DNA from: an uncultured Paracraurococcus sp. | GTDB lineage: Bacteria; Pseudomonadota; Alphaproteobacteria; Acetobacterales; Acetobacteraceae | Length of the DNA: 36,280 nt | Reading direction: 5' to 3' | Assembly (NCBI GenBank): GCA_903896535.1 | Contig: CAITYE010000074.1 | Location: 1-36,280, forward strand | In this document: positions 25,712-33,573 of the stretch, piece by piece | How the letters are laid out: every line of letters begins with the position of its first letter | How positions within the stretch are numbered: position 1 is the stretch's first letter | The notes under the pieces: model-generated | The model's database searches: none | The model's input: only the letters and a program-made list of their open reading frames with translations | What the model was told of the DNA's origin: nothing | Made by a program: the position numbers and the translations under genes

Positions 25712-26830
25712 ATGCTGAATCGCAGAAGCGTGTTGCAGGCCGGAATCGCCCTGCCGATCGTGCTCACCCAGGCCGAGGCACTGGCCCAGGCCGGGGATAC
25801 CATCCGCGTCGCCTGCGCCGGGCCGATGACCAGCAGCAATGCCGCCGCCGGCGACCAGATGAAGATCGGCGCCATGCAGGCGATCGAGGATTTGAACGCC
25901 AAGGGCGGCGTGCTGGGCAAGAAGCTCGTCCTCGACGTGGCTGACGATGCCTGCGATCCCCGCCAGGCCGTCTCGGTCGCGAACCAGATCGCCGGGCGCA
26001 AGACGGTCTTCGTCGCCGGCCACTACTGCTCCGGCAGCTCGATCCCCGCCAGCAAGGTCTATGCGGAGGAAGGCGTGCTGCAGATGAGCCCCGCCTCCAC
26101 CAACCCGAAATTCACCGATGAGGGCAGCTGGAACACTTTCCGCGTCTGCGGCCGCGATGACCAGCAGGGCGCCATCGCCGGCGCCTATCTGGCCAAGCAG
26201 TTCAAGGGCCAGAAGATCGCCATCCTCCACGACAACTCGGCCTATGGCAAAGGCCTCGCCGACGAGACCAAGAAGGCGCTGAACAAGGCCGGCGTCACCG
26301 AGACGCTCTATTCCGCCTATACTGCGGGCGAGAAGGACTACAACGCCGTCGTCTCCCGTCTGAAGGGGGCCGGCATCCAGGTGATCTATCTCGGCGGCTA
26401 CTACACCGAAGCCGGGCTGATCCTGCGCCAGGCCAAGGAACAGGGAATGGCGGTAACCCTGGTCGGCGGCGATGCGCTGGTGACCAAGGATTTCTGGCAG
26501 ATCTCCGGCGCCGCCGGCGAGGGCACGCTGATGACCTTCAGCGCCGACCCGCGCAACCGGCCGCAGGCGAAGGAGCTCGTCGCCCGCTTCAAGGCGAAGA
26601 ACGTCGATCCCGAGGGCTATGTTCTCTACACCTATGCCGCCTTCCAGATCTGGGCGGCGGCGGCGACCAAAATCAAAAGCACCGACCCGAAGAAGGTCGC
26701 CGCCGAGCTCAAGGCGCATGGCCCCTGGCAGACCGTGCTCGGCCCGATCGGCTTCGACAAGAAGGGCGACGTCACCGTACCGGACTACGTCTTCTATGTC
26801 TGGAAGGCCGGCAACTACAGCCAGATCTAA
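25712..26830 (+). CDS. Branched-chain amino acid-type ABC transporter substrate-binding protein, LivK-like
   Basis: A 372-aa periplasmic protein of the Leu/Ile/Val-binding family. It has a signal with RRSVLQAGIALPIVLTQAEALAQA, then IRVACAGPMTSSNAAAGDQMKIGAMQAIEDLNAKGGVLGKKL, FVAGHYCSGSSIPASKVYAEEG, AILHDNSAYGKGLADETKKAL and EKDYNAVVSRLKGAGIQVIYLGGYYTEAG. GAGGAGAGACAGGG precedes the ATG at 25712. Here livK comes last rather than first. Ligand identity is open, since many such systems in catabolic islands carry aromatic acids or amides. Confidence 0.93.
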   Translation: MLNRRSVLQAGIALPIVLTQAEALAQAGDTIRVACAGPMTSSNAAAGDQMKIGAMQAIEDLNAKGGVLGKKLVLDVADDACDPRQAVSVANQIAGRKTVFVAGHYCSGSSIPASKVYAEEGVLQMSPASTNPKFTDEGSWNTFRVCGRDDQQGAIAGAYLAKQFKGQKIAILHDNSAYGKGLADETKKALNKAGVTETLYSAYTAGEKDYNAVVSRLKGAGIQVIYLGGYYTEAGLILRQAKEQGMAVTLVGGDALVTKDFWQISGAAGEGTLMTFSADPRNRPQAKELVARFKAKNVDPEGYVLYTYAAFQIWAAAATKIKSTDPKKVAAELKAHGPWQTVLGPIGFDKKGDVTVPDYVFYVWKAGNYSQI

Positions 26831-26884
26831 AAGGCTTGCGGCCGGCCGGCATTTCGCGCGAGACTCCGGGATCCGCAACCAACC

Positions 26885-26900
26885 GAAAGGAGGTGATCCA
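26885..26900 (+). promoter_or_regulatory. Near-complete anti-16S Shine-Dalgarno of the leader ORF
   Basis: GAAAGGAGGTGATCCAG (26885-26901) is complementary to the 3' end of alphaproteobacterial 16S rRNA (…CUGGAUCACCUCCUUUC) over 17 nt, far longer than any other ribosome site here. GGAGG is 7 nt from the GTG. GGATC at 26869-26873 can pair with GATCC at 26895-26899 and would put the site in a loop. Confidence 0.75.
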
Positions 26901-26978
26901 GTGTCTCATTGCTCTATGCCGCCTGCCCCGCCTGCAGCCTGGATCCTCGTTTCCGCCAGCGTGGAAACGGCGCTCTGA
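26901..26978 (+). CDS. 25-codon leader ORF upstream of the sulfatase gene
   Basis: GTG 26901 to TGA 26976-26978 encodes 25 residues beginning MSHCSMPPAPP, then AAWILVSASVETAL. It is too short for the track as a gene of its own, but its ribosome site is the best in the window. Its codons contain a CGTTTCC-8-GGAAACG hairpin (26948-26969), and a stronger hairpin follows before the sulfatase. The arrangement is that of a regulatory leader peptide (attenuator or translation sensor) rather than a functional product. It has one Cys and four Pro codons; which signal it reads, if any, is not visible. Confidence 0.6.
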   Translation: MSHCSMPPAPPAAWILVSASVETAL

Positions 26979-27011
26979 GCTTCGCCAAGGCCGGCAACGG
27001 CTGACGCAATG

Positions 27012-27043
27012 GGAAGGCCTCGGCGGCGACGCCGGGGCCTTCC
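27012..27043 (+). promoter_or_regulatory. 14-bp GNRA-loop hairpin in the sulfatase leader
   Basis: GGAAGGCCTCGGCG-GCGA-CGCCGGGGCCTTCC pairs over 14 bp (one T-G wobble) with a GCGA tetraloop. It ends 21 nt before the sulfatase ATG, just ahead of its ribosome site GGGGAGGAG. It lacks a U-tract. It could be an attenuator paired with the leader ORF, or a livK terminator. Confidence 0.65.
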
Positions 27044-27064
27044 GCAATTCCGGGGAGGAGCGGC

Positions 27065-28627
27065 ATGGCCATCCGCAACGTGCTTTTCGTCATGTGCGAC
27101 CAGCTGCGCTGGGACCATCTGGGCTGCGCCGGCCACCCCTGGCTGCGTACGCCCAATATCGATGCGCTGGCCCGGCGCGGCCTGCGCTTCCCCAACACCT
27201 TCGTGCAATCGGGCATCTGCGGCCCGTCCCGCATGTCCTTCTACACCGGCCGCTACGTCTCCTCGCACGGCGCCACGCATAACCGCGTGCCGCTTTCGGT
27301 GGGGGAGGTGACGCTGGGCTATCTGCTGCGGGAGGCCGGGCGCCGCCTCGTGCTCTGCGGCAAGACGCATGTGCTGCCCGATGCCCGCGGCATGCGCCGC
27401 CTCGCCCTCGATGGCCAGAACGACCTTGCCGCGCTGCTGCGGGAAGGCTGGTTCGAGCTGGTGGACCGGCATGATGGCCACCACGGCGACCCCGACAGCG
27501 CCTATGCCGATTGGCTGCGCGCGCAGGGCTACAACAGCCGCGACCCCTGGACCGATTGGGTGATCGCGGTGGATGGGCCGGACGGCCCGCGCTCAGGCTG
27601 GCAGATGCGCAACGCGCGGCTGCCGGCGCGCGTCAAGGAAGCGCATAGCGAGACCGCCTATACCACCGACCGCGCCATCGATTTCCTGCGCGCCCAGGGC
27701 GATGCACCCTGGGTGCTGCATCTCTCCTATGTGAAGCCGCATTGGCCCTATATCGCGCCGGCGCCCTACCACGCGATGTACACGCCCGAGCAATGCCTGC
27801 CCGTGCAGCGCCATCCGGAGGAGCGGAGCGCGGCCGCGCATCCCATGTTCCGCGCCTGGCAGGACGAGGAGGTCGCGGTGAACTTCCAGCGCGACGAGAC
27901 CATCGCCACCGTCCGGCCGACCTATCAGGGCCTGATCACCCAGGTGGACGACCATCTTGGCCGGGTTTGGGAGGAGATGGAGCGGCTCGGCCGCTGGCGC
28001 GACACGCTGGTGATCTTCACCGCCGATCACGGCGATTATCTCGGCGATCACTGGCTGGGCGAGAAGGAGCTGTTCCACGACTGCGTGCAGCGCGTGCCCT
28101 GCCTGCTTTACGACCCAACGGCGGCCGCGGATGCGACCCGCGGGACCACCGATCCGCGGCTGGTCGAGGCGATCGACTGCGTGCCGACCATCCTGGAGGC
28201 CCTGGGAGCCGATCCGGCGCGGCATGTGGTCGAAGGCCGCTCCCTGCTGCCGCTGGCGCGCGGCGAGGCCGTGGAGGATTGGCGCGAGGCCGCCTTCAGC
28301 GAGCTGGACTGGACCTTTCGCGGTGCCCGCCGCCGGCTTGGCCACCCCACCGGGCAGCACATGGCCTGGATGGTGCGGACCGCGCGCTGGAAATACGTCC
28401 ACTGGACCGGCGGCTACCGGCCACAGCTCTTTGACCTGCAGCAGGACCCGCAGGAGTTCCACGATCTCGGCGCCGACGGCACCCTGGTCGGGGTGCGCGA
28501 TGCCATGCGGCACCGGCTGCTCGGCTGGTTCACCCGCCTGAAATCACGCACCACCATCACGTGGGAGGAGGCGGAGCAGCGCACCGACAGCCACAAGAAG
28601 GCGGGCGTTTTTCTAGGGGAATGGTAG
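27065..28627 (+). CDS. Sulfatase family hydrolase, phosphonate monoester hydrolase/arylsulfatase-like
   Basis: A 520-aa alkaline-phosphatase-superfamily enzyme. The N-terminal metal site is NVLFVMCDQLRWDHLG. The formylglycine motif CGPSR (Cys52-Arg56) is the Cys-type CxPSR sequence modified by a formylglycine-generating enzyme. YVKPHWPYIAPAPYHAMY and the second metal site FTADHGDYLGDHWLGEKE resemble Rhizobium/Burkholderia PMH. There is no signal peptide, so a cytoplasmic location is likely, as for PMH. Substrates could be sulfate monoesters, phosphodiesters or phosphonate monoesters; the sequence does not decide. It is probably read from its own leader or from the liv operon. Confidence 0.88.
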   Translation: MAIRNVLFVMCDQLRWDHLGCAGHPWLRTPNIDALARRGLRFPNTFVQSGICGPSRMSFYTGRYVSSHGATHNRVPLSVGEVTLGYLLREAGRRLVLCGKTHVLPDARGMRRLALDGQNDLAALLREGWFELVDRHDGHHGDPDSAYADWLRAQGYNSRDPWTDWVIAVDGPDGPRSGWQMRNARLPARVKEAHSETAYTTDRAIDFLRAQGDAPWVLHLSYVKPHWPYIAPAPYHAMYTPEQCLPVQRHPEERSAAAHPMFRAWQDEEVAVNFQRDETIATVRPTYQGLITQVDDHLGRVWEEMERLGRWRDTLVIFTADHGDYLGDHWLGEKELFHDCVQRVPCLLYDPTAAADATRGTTDPRLVEAIDCVPTILEALGADPARHVVEGRSLLPLARGEAVEDWREAAFSELDWTFRGARRRLGHPTGQHMAWMVRTARWKYVHWTGGYRPQLFDLQQDPQEFHDLGADGTLVGVRDAMRHRLLGWFTRLKSRTTITWEEAEQRTDSHKKAGVFLGEW

Positions 28628-28631
28628 GGCC

Positions 28632-29132
28632 TCAGCCCCGCCGCTTGCCCACCGGGTGATAATCGCGGCCGTAATAGATCAGCCCATGCTCATCGTCATG
28701 GCCGTGGCGGATGCCCTGCACCTCCGCGAAGACAACGAGATGGGTGCCCTTCTCGATGATCTCGGTCACCTTGCAATCGAAGCTGGTCACCGCGCCGTCC
28801 AGCACCGGCGCGCCGGTCGCATGGGTGGTCCAGGTCCCAGCGTCGAAGCGCTCCTCCATGCTGCACTTGGTGACGCCGGCGAAGACCATGGCGGCGTCCT
28901 GCTGGCCGGCGGCGACCACGTTCACGCAGACCGTGCCATTGGCCCTCAGCGCGGCGGCGGCGGTGGCGTTGCGGTTCATGCAGACCAGCAACGTTGGCGG
29001 CTCGTCAGTTACGCTGCAAACGGCGCTGGCAGTGAAGCCGCCGCGCCCGGCCGAACCGCCGGTGGTGATGATGTTCACCGCAGCCCCGAGCCGGGCCATG
29101 GCATCGCGAAAATCCTGGCGGGAGACGGTCAT
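28632..29132 (-). CDS. Flavin reductase family protein (HpaC/RutF-like)
   Basis: A 166-aa FMN-binding split-barrel protein: FRDAMARLGAAVNIITT, GGFTASAVCSVTDEPPTLLVCMN, CVNVVAAGQQDAAMVF, and the end GLIYYGRDYHPVGK. It supplies reduced flavin to a two-component monooxygenase. No oxygenase is adjacent, but LLM (17270) and DszC-like (33574) oxygenases are in the window. The ATG at 29132 has AAGGA 8 nt upstream and is preferred over the TTG at 29150. It converges on the sulfatase gene with only 4 bp between stops. Confidence 0.9.
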   Translation of the reverse strand: MTVSRQDFRDAMARLGAAVNIITTGGSAGRGGFTASAVCSVTDEPPTLLVCMNRNATAAAALRANGTVCVNVVAAGQQDAAMVFAGVTKCSMEERFDAGTWTTHATGAPVLDGAVTSFDCKVTEIIEKGTHLVVFAEVQGIRHGHDDEHGLIYYGRDYHPVGKRRG

Positions 29133-29265
29133 CGAAGCATCCTTTTTCAAGCCGATTAAAGCACACCGGCGCGGCTTGGTAACCGGCCGGGCGGCGCATC
29201 AGGGGGGCATGGCGGCGGATGCGGCTTCGCGATAGCGTCCCCCACCCCAGCAGGAGGACCCCGCC

Positions 29266-29967
29266 ATGCCCGAGATCGAACTCGCCGCCGCCGACGGATC
29301 TGGCCGCTTCGGCGCCTATGTCGCGCTGCCGAAGACCACGCCGACCGGCGCAGTGATCATGATCCAGGAAATCTTCGGCGTGAACCGCAGCATGCGGGCA
29401 CTGGCGGACTGGGTGGCGGAGATGGGCTTCATCGCCCTCAGCCCCGATCTTTTCTGGCGGCAGGAAAAGGGCGTACAGCTCGACCCCGACGCCGGCCAGG
29501 CACAGTGGGACAAGGCCTTCGCGCTGATGCAGGGCATGAACCAGGACCAGGCGATCGAGGACATCCAGACCTGCATCGACCATGCCCGCAAGATGCCTGG
29601 CAGCAATGGCAAGGTTGCGACCATGGGCTTCTGCCTGGGAGGCCGGCTGGTTTTCATGGCGGCGTCGCGGACGGATGCGGAGGCGCATATCAGCTATTAC
29701 GGCGTCGGCCTCGAAGGCCTGCTTGGCGATGCCTCGCGGATCAAGGCGCCGACCCTGGTGCATATCGCCGCCCTCGACAAATACGTCCCCCCCGCGGCGC
29801 AGCAGCAGATCAGCGACGGGCTGAAGGGCAACCCGCATTGCGCCGTGCATATCTACCCCAATGCGGATCACGCCTTCGCCCGCATGGGCGGAAATGCCTG
29901 GGACGCGCGGGCGGCGGCCATCGCCAATGGCCGCTCGGCGGAACTGCTGGTGCGGGTTCTGGGCTGA
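29266..29967 (+). CDS. Dienelactone hydrolase family protein
   Basis: A 233-aa alpha/beta-hydrolase. MIQEIFGVN holds the family's Glu, MGFCLGGRL the nucleophile (Cys in G-x-C-x-G-G), LDKYVPP the catalytic Asp, and DHAFAR the His, so the Cys-Asp-His triad is complete. It opens dienelactones to maleylacetate in chlorocatechol routes; the maleylacetate-reductase-like gene at 2639 could act on such a product, although it is far away. AGGAGGACCCCGCC precedes the ATG. It converges with the cytochrome operon, 13 bp apart. Confidence 0.93.
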   Translation: MPEIELAAADGSGRFGAYVALPKTTPTGAVIMIQEIFGVNRSMRALADWVAEMGFIALSPDLFWRQEKGVQLDPDAGQAQWDKAFALMQGMNQDQAIEDIQTCIDHARKMPGSNGKVATMGFCLGGRLVFMAASRTDAEAHISYYGVGLEGLLGDASRIKAPTLVHIAALDKYVPPAAQQQISDGLKGNPHCAVHIYPNADHAFARMGGNAWDARAAAIANGRSAELLVRVLG

Positions 29968-29980
29968 AGCAGGACGCGCC

Positions 29981-31201
29981 TCAGCGGCCCGGGCGGGGGT
30001 AGTTCGCGACCATCCGCTCCGCGAGGTCGTGATAGGCGTCGAGAGCAACCTGCGCCGACGCAGCCTCCCCCGCCTCGGCCCGCAGCGCCACTGCCTCCAG
30101 CCCCGCTTCCAGCGCGGCGTAATCGAGCGGCAGGCGCTTGCGGCGGTCGGGCCGCGCCGCCAGCCGCGCCGCGTCGCCATCGGGGAAGGCCCGCCGCACC
30201 CGCCGCAGCTCCGCCTGCACGGTGCCGACGACGAAGCGGGTCGTCGGCACGTCCTGCCGGCGGAGCGTCTCGTCCAGCAGGCCGACATAGGTGGCGAGTT
30301 CGGCCATCTCCCCCCGGAAGGTCGCCGGTCCCGACGGTTCCTCGACACCGCCGATCGCCTCCAGATAGGCGAGCAGCGCGTCGCGGTCCGGCGCTGGCAG
30401 CGGCGCGTGGCCCTCGACGGCAGCGGCGAGATCGGCCCAGCGCCCGTCATGGCCGTAGGGGGCGCTTTCCGCGATGTTCAGCAGCGTCGGCGTGCGGAAG
30501 CGCCCGTCGCTGCCGACATCATGCGCCCGGCCATCGCTGAAGGCGGTGCCCGGGACATGGCAGCCGGCGCAGCGGGCGGCGAAGACCGGCTCGCCGGCGG
30601 CTTCGGCCGGGCTCTTCGGTCCGGTCAGCGCGCCGTCCCCGGCCAGCCGGGGATTGGGCAGGAACTCGAACTCGTTCATGTAGGCGACGAGGGCATCGAG
30701 GATCTCCGGCGTGGGCTCCGGCCCGGCGAATTCCACAACGATCACATGCCGGGCGAATTCGCGCAGCGAGGCGATGCGCCCGTCGCGACCATAGGGCGCG
30801 AGGAAACGGATGCCGCGCAGGCTTGGAATATCCACATGCGCGAAGACGCCGTCATCGGCCGCCCGGTTGAACAGCGGCCCGGCGGGATCAAGACCGCCCG
30901 GCCGGGCGGAATGGCCGGGGATGTGAAACTCCCGGTTGTTGTGGCCGTTCACATGGCAGGAATTGCAGGAGAGGCCGGCGCTGCGCGCGGGCTCCCCGAA
31001 CAGCAGGGGCGAGGAGAAGGCGGTATTGCCGAGCGCGACGAGATAGCTCTGCCGGCCGCCGGCGATCTCGCTGCGCAGGCGCTGTTCGGGGAAACGCTCG
31101 GCCGTCGGGTCGATGCGGCTGCCCGGCGGCAAATCCGCCGCCGCGGCGCAAAACAGCAGCGGCAGCAGGCGCGCTGCGCGCGTCAGAATTTCCAGGACCA
31201 T
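29981..31201 (-). CDS. Di-haem cytochrome c peroxidase-like protein (third gene of the Fur-box operon)
   Basis: A 406-aa exported c-type cytochrome with two haem sites, CNSCH (about residue 78) and CAGCH (about residue 210). The first is followed by the SLRGIRFLAPYGRDGR region and the second by FRTPTLLNIAESAPYGHDGR, both typical of MauG/CcpA relatives. A hydrophobic start (LLPLLFCAAAADLP) serves as signal. An extra C-terminal helical region of about 100 residues follows the haem domains. The ATG at 31201 overlaps the barrel gene by 19 bp; the track start at 31258 is deeper inside it. The likely role is redox chemistry in the periplasm. Confidence 0.85.
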   Translation of the reverse strand: MVLEILTRAARLLPLLFCAAAADLPPGSRIDPTAERFPEQRLRSEIAGGRQSYLVALGNTAFSSPLLFGEPARSAGLSCNSCHVNGHNNREFHIPGHSARPGGLDPAGPLFNRAADDGVFAHVDIPSLRGIRFLAPYGRDGRIASLREFARHVIVVEFAGPEPTPEILDALVAYMNEFEFLPNPRLAGDGALTGPKSPAEAAGEPVFAARCAGCHVPGTAFSDGRAHDVGSDGRFRTPTLLNIAESAPYGHDGRWADLAAAVEGHAPLPAPDRDALLAYLEAIGGVEEPSGPATFRGEMAELATYVGLLDETLRRQDVPTTRFVVGTVQAELRRVRRAFPDGDAARLAARPDRRKRLPLDYAALEAGLEAVALRAEAGEAASAQVALDAYHDLAERMVANYPRPGR

Positions 31202-32451
31202 GCCAGCAAGCCTCCGAAGCCTTGTTGGGTCGTGCCGCCCTCGCGCAGCGCCCGCCATCCCAGCGTGAGCGCGAGCGGCCGCAGGATGGGCAAGGGGGCA
31301 AGAAAATAGAGATCGTAGGTGACGCTCGCCGTCTGCTGGACGCGCGTCGCGCGCTGCGGCTCCTGCGCATTGAGGTTGCCGTTCTGCAGAAAGGCGTAGG
31401 AGAAGGTCCAGGGCGCACGGCGCAGGTCGAGGCCGGCGGTCAGCCAGTCCGAGACATTGCCGGCGAAGCCGCCGGCATTGCCGTATTGCCGGGCGTATTC
31501 GGCGAAGGGCGCGGCGGTGACACGCTGCGGCAGCGGCAGGGTCCAGAAGGCACCGGCGGTATAGGCCCGCTCGGTCGCGGGCACGCCCGCTTGCACCGCG
31601 TCAAGGCCGGGCAGCCGCTGCGAGTAGGACAGGGTGTAGCCCGCCTGCCCCCGCGGCATTGGGATGCCGAAGCCGGCGAGCGAGGCGACGGCGCCGCCGG
31701 CGAAAGCGGTATTGTCCGGCTGGCCGCTGAAGAGGCCGTTCCGCCAGCGGTAGCGCGTCGCCGGGGTCACCACCTCGCCGGTCGTCGGATCGATCGCGGT
31801 CGTCTGCTGCGCCCAGCGCGGCGTGAAGGCGGAATAGGAAAGCGGGCTACGATCGGCCCGGATGAATTCCACCTGAAGATTGTGCGTGCCGATGATACGG
31901 CCGAGGTTGCCGAGATCCGAAAGCCACAGCCGGGCGCCGACGCCGAGCTTCTCCGAGAGCTCGTATTCCCGCCCGAAATCCGTGCCGTAGAGGCCGGGAC
32001 CGCGGTCCCAGGCGCTGCCGAAGCGCGGATGGATCTTGCCGCCGAAGAGATCGAGCGAGCGGGTCGACCATTGCAGGTTCAGCTCATCGATCCAGGCCGC
32101 TTGGTCACGGAAGACGCTGCCCGTGCCGGCCGGTATTCGGTCCTGCGGCTGTTCCAGCCGGAACACGCCGTTCACGACGAAGCCGGCGGGGGCCAGCAGA
32201 TAGGCGGCGAGCAGGCTCTGGGTAAAGAGATTGCCCGTGGCGGCGGTCGAACCTTGGCGGCCGTTGTAATCGGCCTCGACCGTCGTCTGGACCTCACCGC
32301 CGAAGATCCAGTCATCGCCGCCGCCCCGCGTTGTCGTACCGCTGCGGTCGGCGACCCCGGGCCCGACATTGCGGAACTGCGCCCGGGCGGCCGGCGCCGT
32401 CGCCAACAGCCCCGCCAGCAGCGCCGCGACAAGCCGCCGCAGTCCAGGCAC
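31183..32451 (-). CDS. Outer-membrane beta-barrel protein (second gene of the Fur-box operon)
   Basis: A 422-aa protein with a clear signal peptide (LRRLVAALLAGLLATAPAARAQ), alternating polar/hydrophobic strands rich in Gly, Tyr and Trp, and a C-terminal phenylalanine in LLAWSWKF, the usual signal for outer-membrane assembly. Recognisable stretches include WIFGGEVQTTVEADYNG and LQWSTRSLDLFGGKIHPRFGSAWD, reminiscent of porin-like barrels. I see no TonB plug domain, so it is not a TonB-dependent receptor. It lies 3 bp from the upstream gene and overlaps the cytochrome gene by 19 bp. Confidence 0.8.
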   Translation of the reverse strand: MPGLRRLVAALLAGLLATAPAARAQFRNVGPGVADRSGTTTRGGGDDWIFGGEVQTTVEADYNGRQGSTAATGNLFTQSLLAAYLLAPAGFVVNGVFRLEQPQDRIPAGTGSVFRDQAAWIDELNLQWSTRSLDLFGGKIHPRFGSAWDRGPGLYGTDFGREYELSEKLGVGARLWLSDLGNLGRIIGTHNLQVEFIRADRSPLSYSAFTPRWAQQTTAIDPTTGEVVTPATRYRWRNGLFSGQPDNTAFAGGAVASLAGFGIPMPRGQAGYTLSYSQRLPGLDAVQAGVPATERAYTAGAFWTLPLPQRVTAAPFAEYARQYGNAGGFAGNVSDWLTAGLDLRRAPWTFSYAFLQNGNLNAQEPQRATRVQQTASVTYDLYFLAPLPILRPLALTLGWRALREGGTTQQGFGGLLAWSWKF

Positions 32452-32454
32452 GGC

Positions 32455-33258
32455 TCAGGCCGCGGCGCGGGCGGCGATCGCGCGGATGCGATCGTAGCGG
32501 GCGCGGACGGAGCTGATGGACTGCGCGGGCCGCGAGCCCGGCATGAGATCGGGGTAGACGGTCCTCTGCAGCTCCTCGATCACCGCCGCCGCCTCCGCCC
32601 AGGCCTCCGGGGCGGCGCCCTGGCGCTGCGCGGTCGCGACGCCGGCGGCATAGGTCAGGAAGCCCATGCTGTCGTGGTATTCGACGATGTTGACGATGCG
32701 GCCGCGCTCGATGCTCTCGCCGTAGTCGGAGGCGACGTCGTAGACCATCATCGCCACGTGCTCGAGCATGAAGCGCGGGCTGGCGCGGCGCTGCGGCGGC
32801 AAGGCCCGCTGCGCGGCGGCAAGCTTCGGCTGCAGCGCGTCCCAGGCGGCGGCGAAGGCGCCACCGGTGCCGCTGCCGCCGGCTTCGGCGAAGCGCTCCA
32901 TCGCCTCCAGCTCGCGCTCGAATTGCGGTGCGCCGCGCTGCGCCAGGCGCGGCTCCAGCCAGGTGTACAGCTCGCGGATGGGGTGGCCGAAATGCGGGGT
33001 CGCCAGCCGGGACTGGCCGGCCTCCAGCAAGCGACGGCCGATCAGCAGATGGCCCTCCAGCAGGCCCAGCCGCTCCAGATAGTCGAAATCGGGATCGCCG
33101 GACCGCCCGCCCTCGGCCGAGGCGCGGCAGATCGGCATGTCCGGTGGCGGTTCCGCCAGCCGCGCGGCCGCCTGGGCCGATCGCCGCCCCGTGGCGAGCA
33201 GCCCGGCCGGCAAGGCGATGCCGAGAAGGGACGAGAGGAGAAGGGCTCGTTTCTGCAT
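32455..33258 (-). CDS. Exported protein of unknown function (first gene of the Fur-box operon)
   Basis: A 267-aa protein with a signal (RALLLSSLLGIALPAGLLATGRRSAQA) and a mainly helical mature part: FDYLERLGLLEGHLLIGRRLLEAG, HFGHPIRELYTWLEPRL, RFMLEHVAMMVYDVASDYGE and IVNIVEYHDSMGFLTYAAG. The repeated His and Glu/Asp residues could bind metal; I do not recognise a named domain and it lacks the imelysin GxHxxE motif. I use the ATG at 33258; a TTG at 33276 in the track would fall inside the Fur-like palindrome. It is the first gene of the operon, and the promoter box ends 8 bp upstream. Confidence 0.75.
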   Translation of the reverse strand: MQKRALLLSSLLGIALPAGLLATGRRSAQAAARLAEPPPDMPICRASAEGGRSGDPDFDYLERLGLLEGHLLIGRRLLEAGQSRLATPHFGHPIRELYTWLEPRLAQRGAPQFERELEAMERFAEAGGSGTGGAFAAAWDALQPKLAAAQRALPPQRRASPRFMLEHVAMMVYDVASDYGESIERGRIVNIVEYHDSMGFLTYAAGVATAQRQGAAPEAWAEAAAVIEELQRTVYPDLMPGSRPAQSISSVRARYDRIRAIAARAAA

Positions 33259-33266
33259 GGCCCATC

Positions 33267-33291
33267 GCAATTGCAAGTTACTCGCATTTGC
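33267..33291. promoter_or_regulatory. Fur-family (Fur/Mur/Irr-like) operator palindrome
   Basis: GCAATTGCAAG-TTA-CTCGCATTTGC is a 25-bp palindrome matching its own reverse complement at about 21 of 25 positions. Its TGCAA/TTGC half-sites resemble alphaproteobacterial Fur/Mur boxes. It is AT-rich relative to its surroundings and sits immediately upstream of the exported-protein gene, where binding would block transcription or initiation. Confidence 0.65.
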
Positions 33292-33416
33292 ATGACAGAG
33301 GAGGTGGGTATCGACAAGACGGCAAGGTGGGAGGTGGATGAAACATCACCTTGCGGCCATGACCCGCACCCGCGGGCAGGCGCGGCCACGCCCAGCGCAT
33401 CGCCGGGATGCGCCTG
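33292..33416. other. Promoter-side intergenic stretch with an inverted repeat
   Basis: This stretch upstream of the Fur-like box contains GCAAGGTG...CACCTTGC (33322-33329 and 33347-33354), an 8-bp inverted repeat around GGTGGATGAAACATC. It may be a terminator for transcripts coming from 33574, or a second operator. No gene is seen. Confidence 0.4.
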
Positions 33417-33522
33417 CCAGGGCATGCTGCGTTCACATGCGTTCACGCAGTCTGCTGCAGCTTTTTCTGGGCCGCGCTTTCAGGCGGCTTCGGCGATGCC
33501 GCGTCAACGCATCGCGCTCTGA
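33417..33522 (+). repeat. 106-bp CTAG-bounded MITE-like element, copy 7 (diverged)
   Basis: Reference orientation. Both boundaries are decayed (CCAG at 33417-33420, CTGA at 33519-33522), and the middle has several substitutions (CTGCTGCAGCTTTTTCTGGGC), yet the length is still exactly 106 bp. It lies between the DszC-like gene and the Fur-box operon. Confidence 0.85.
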
Positions 33523-33540
33523 AGCCATCGATGCGCCAAG

Positions 33541-33564
33541 ACCCGCCGCGCCAAGGCGACGGGT
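33541..33564 (-). terminator. Terminator-like hairpin after the DszC-like gene
   Basis: Read on the minus strand, ACCCGTCGCC-TTGG-CGCGGCGGGT forms a stem of about nine pairs beginning 9 nt after the stop codon. There is no U-tract. Confidence 0.5.
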
Positions 33565-33573
33565 GGGCGCGCG

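Noticed and set aside
26885-26901. Fragment of a 16S rRNA gene (antisense)
   Set aside because: Only 17 nt match and the sequence diverges at once on both sides; a ribosome-binding site with GTG at ideal spacing explains it better.
31222-33522. 766-aa plus-strand ORF
   Set aside because: It is the GC-rich shadow of the barrel and exported-protein genes on the other strand; low-complexity Arg/Gly/Ala composition, no domain.
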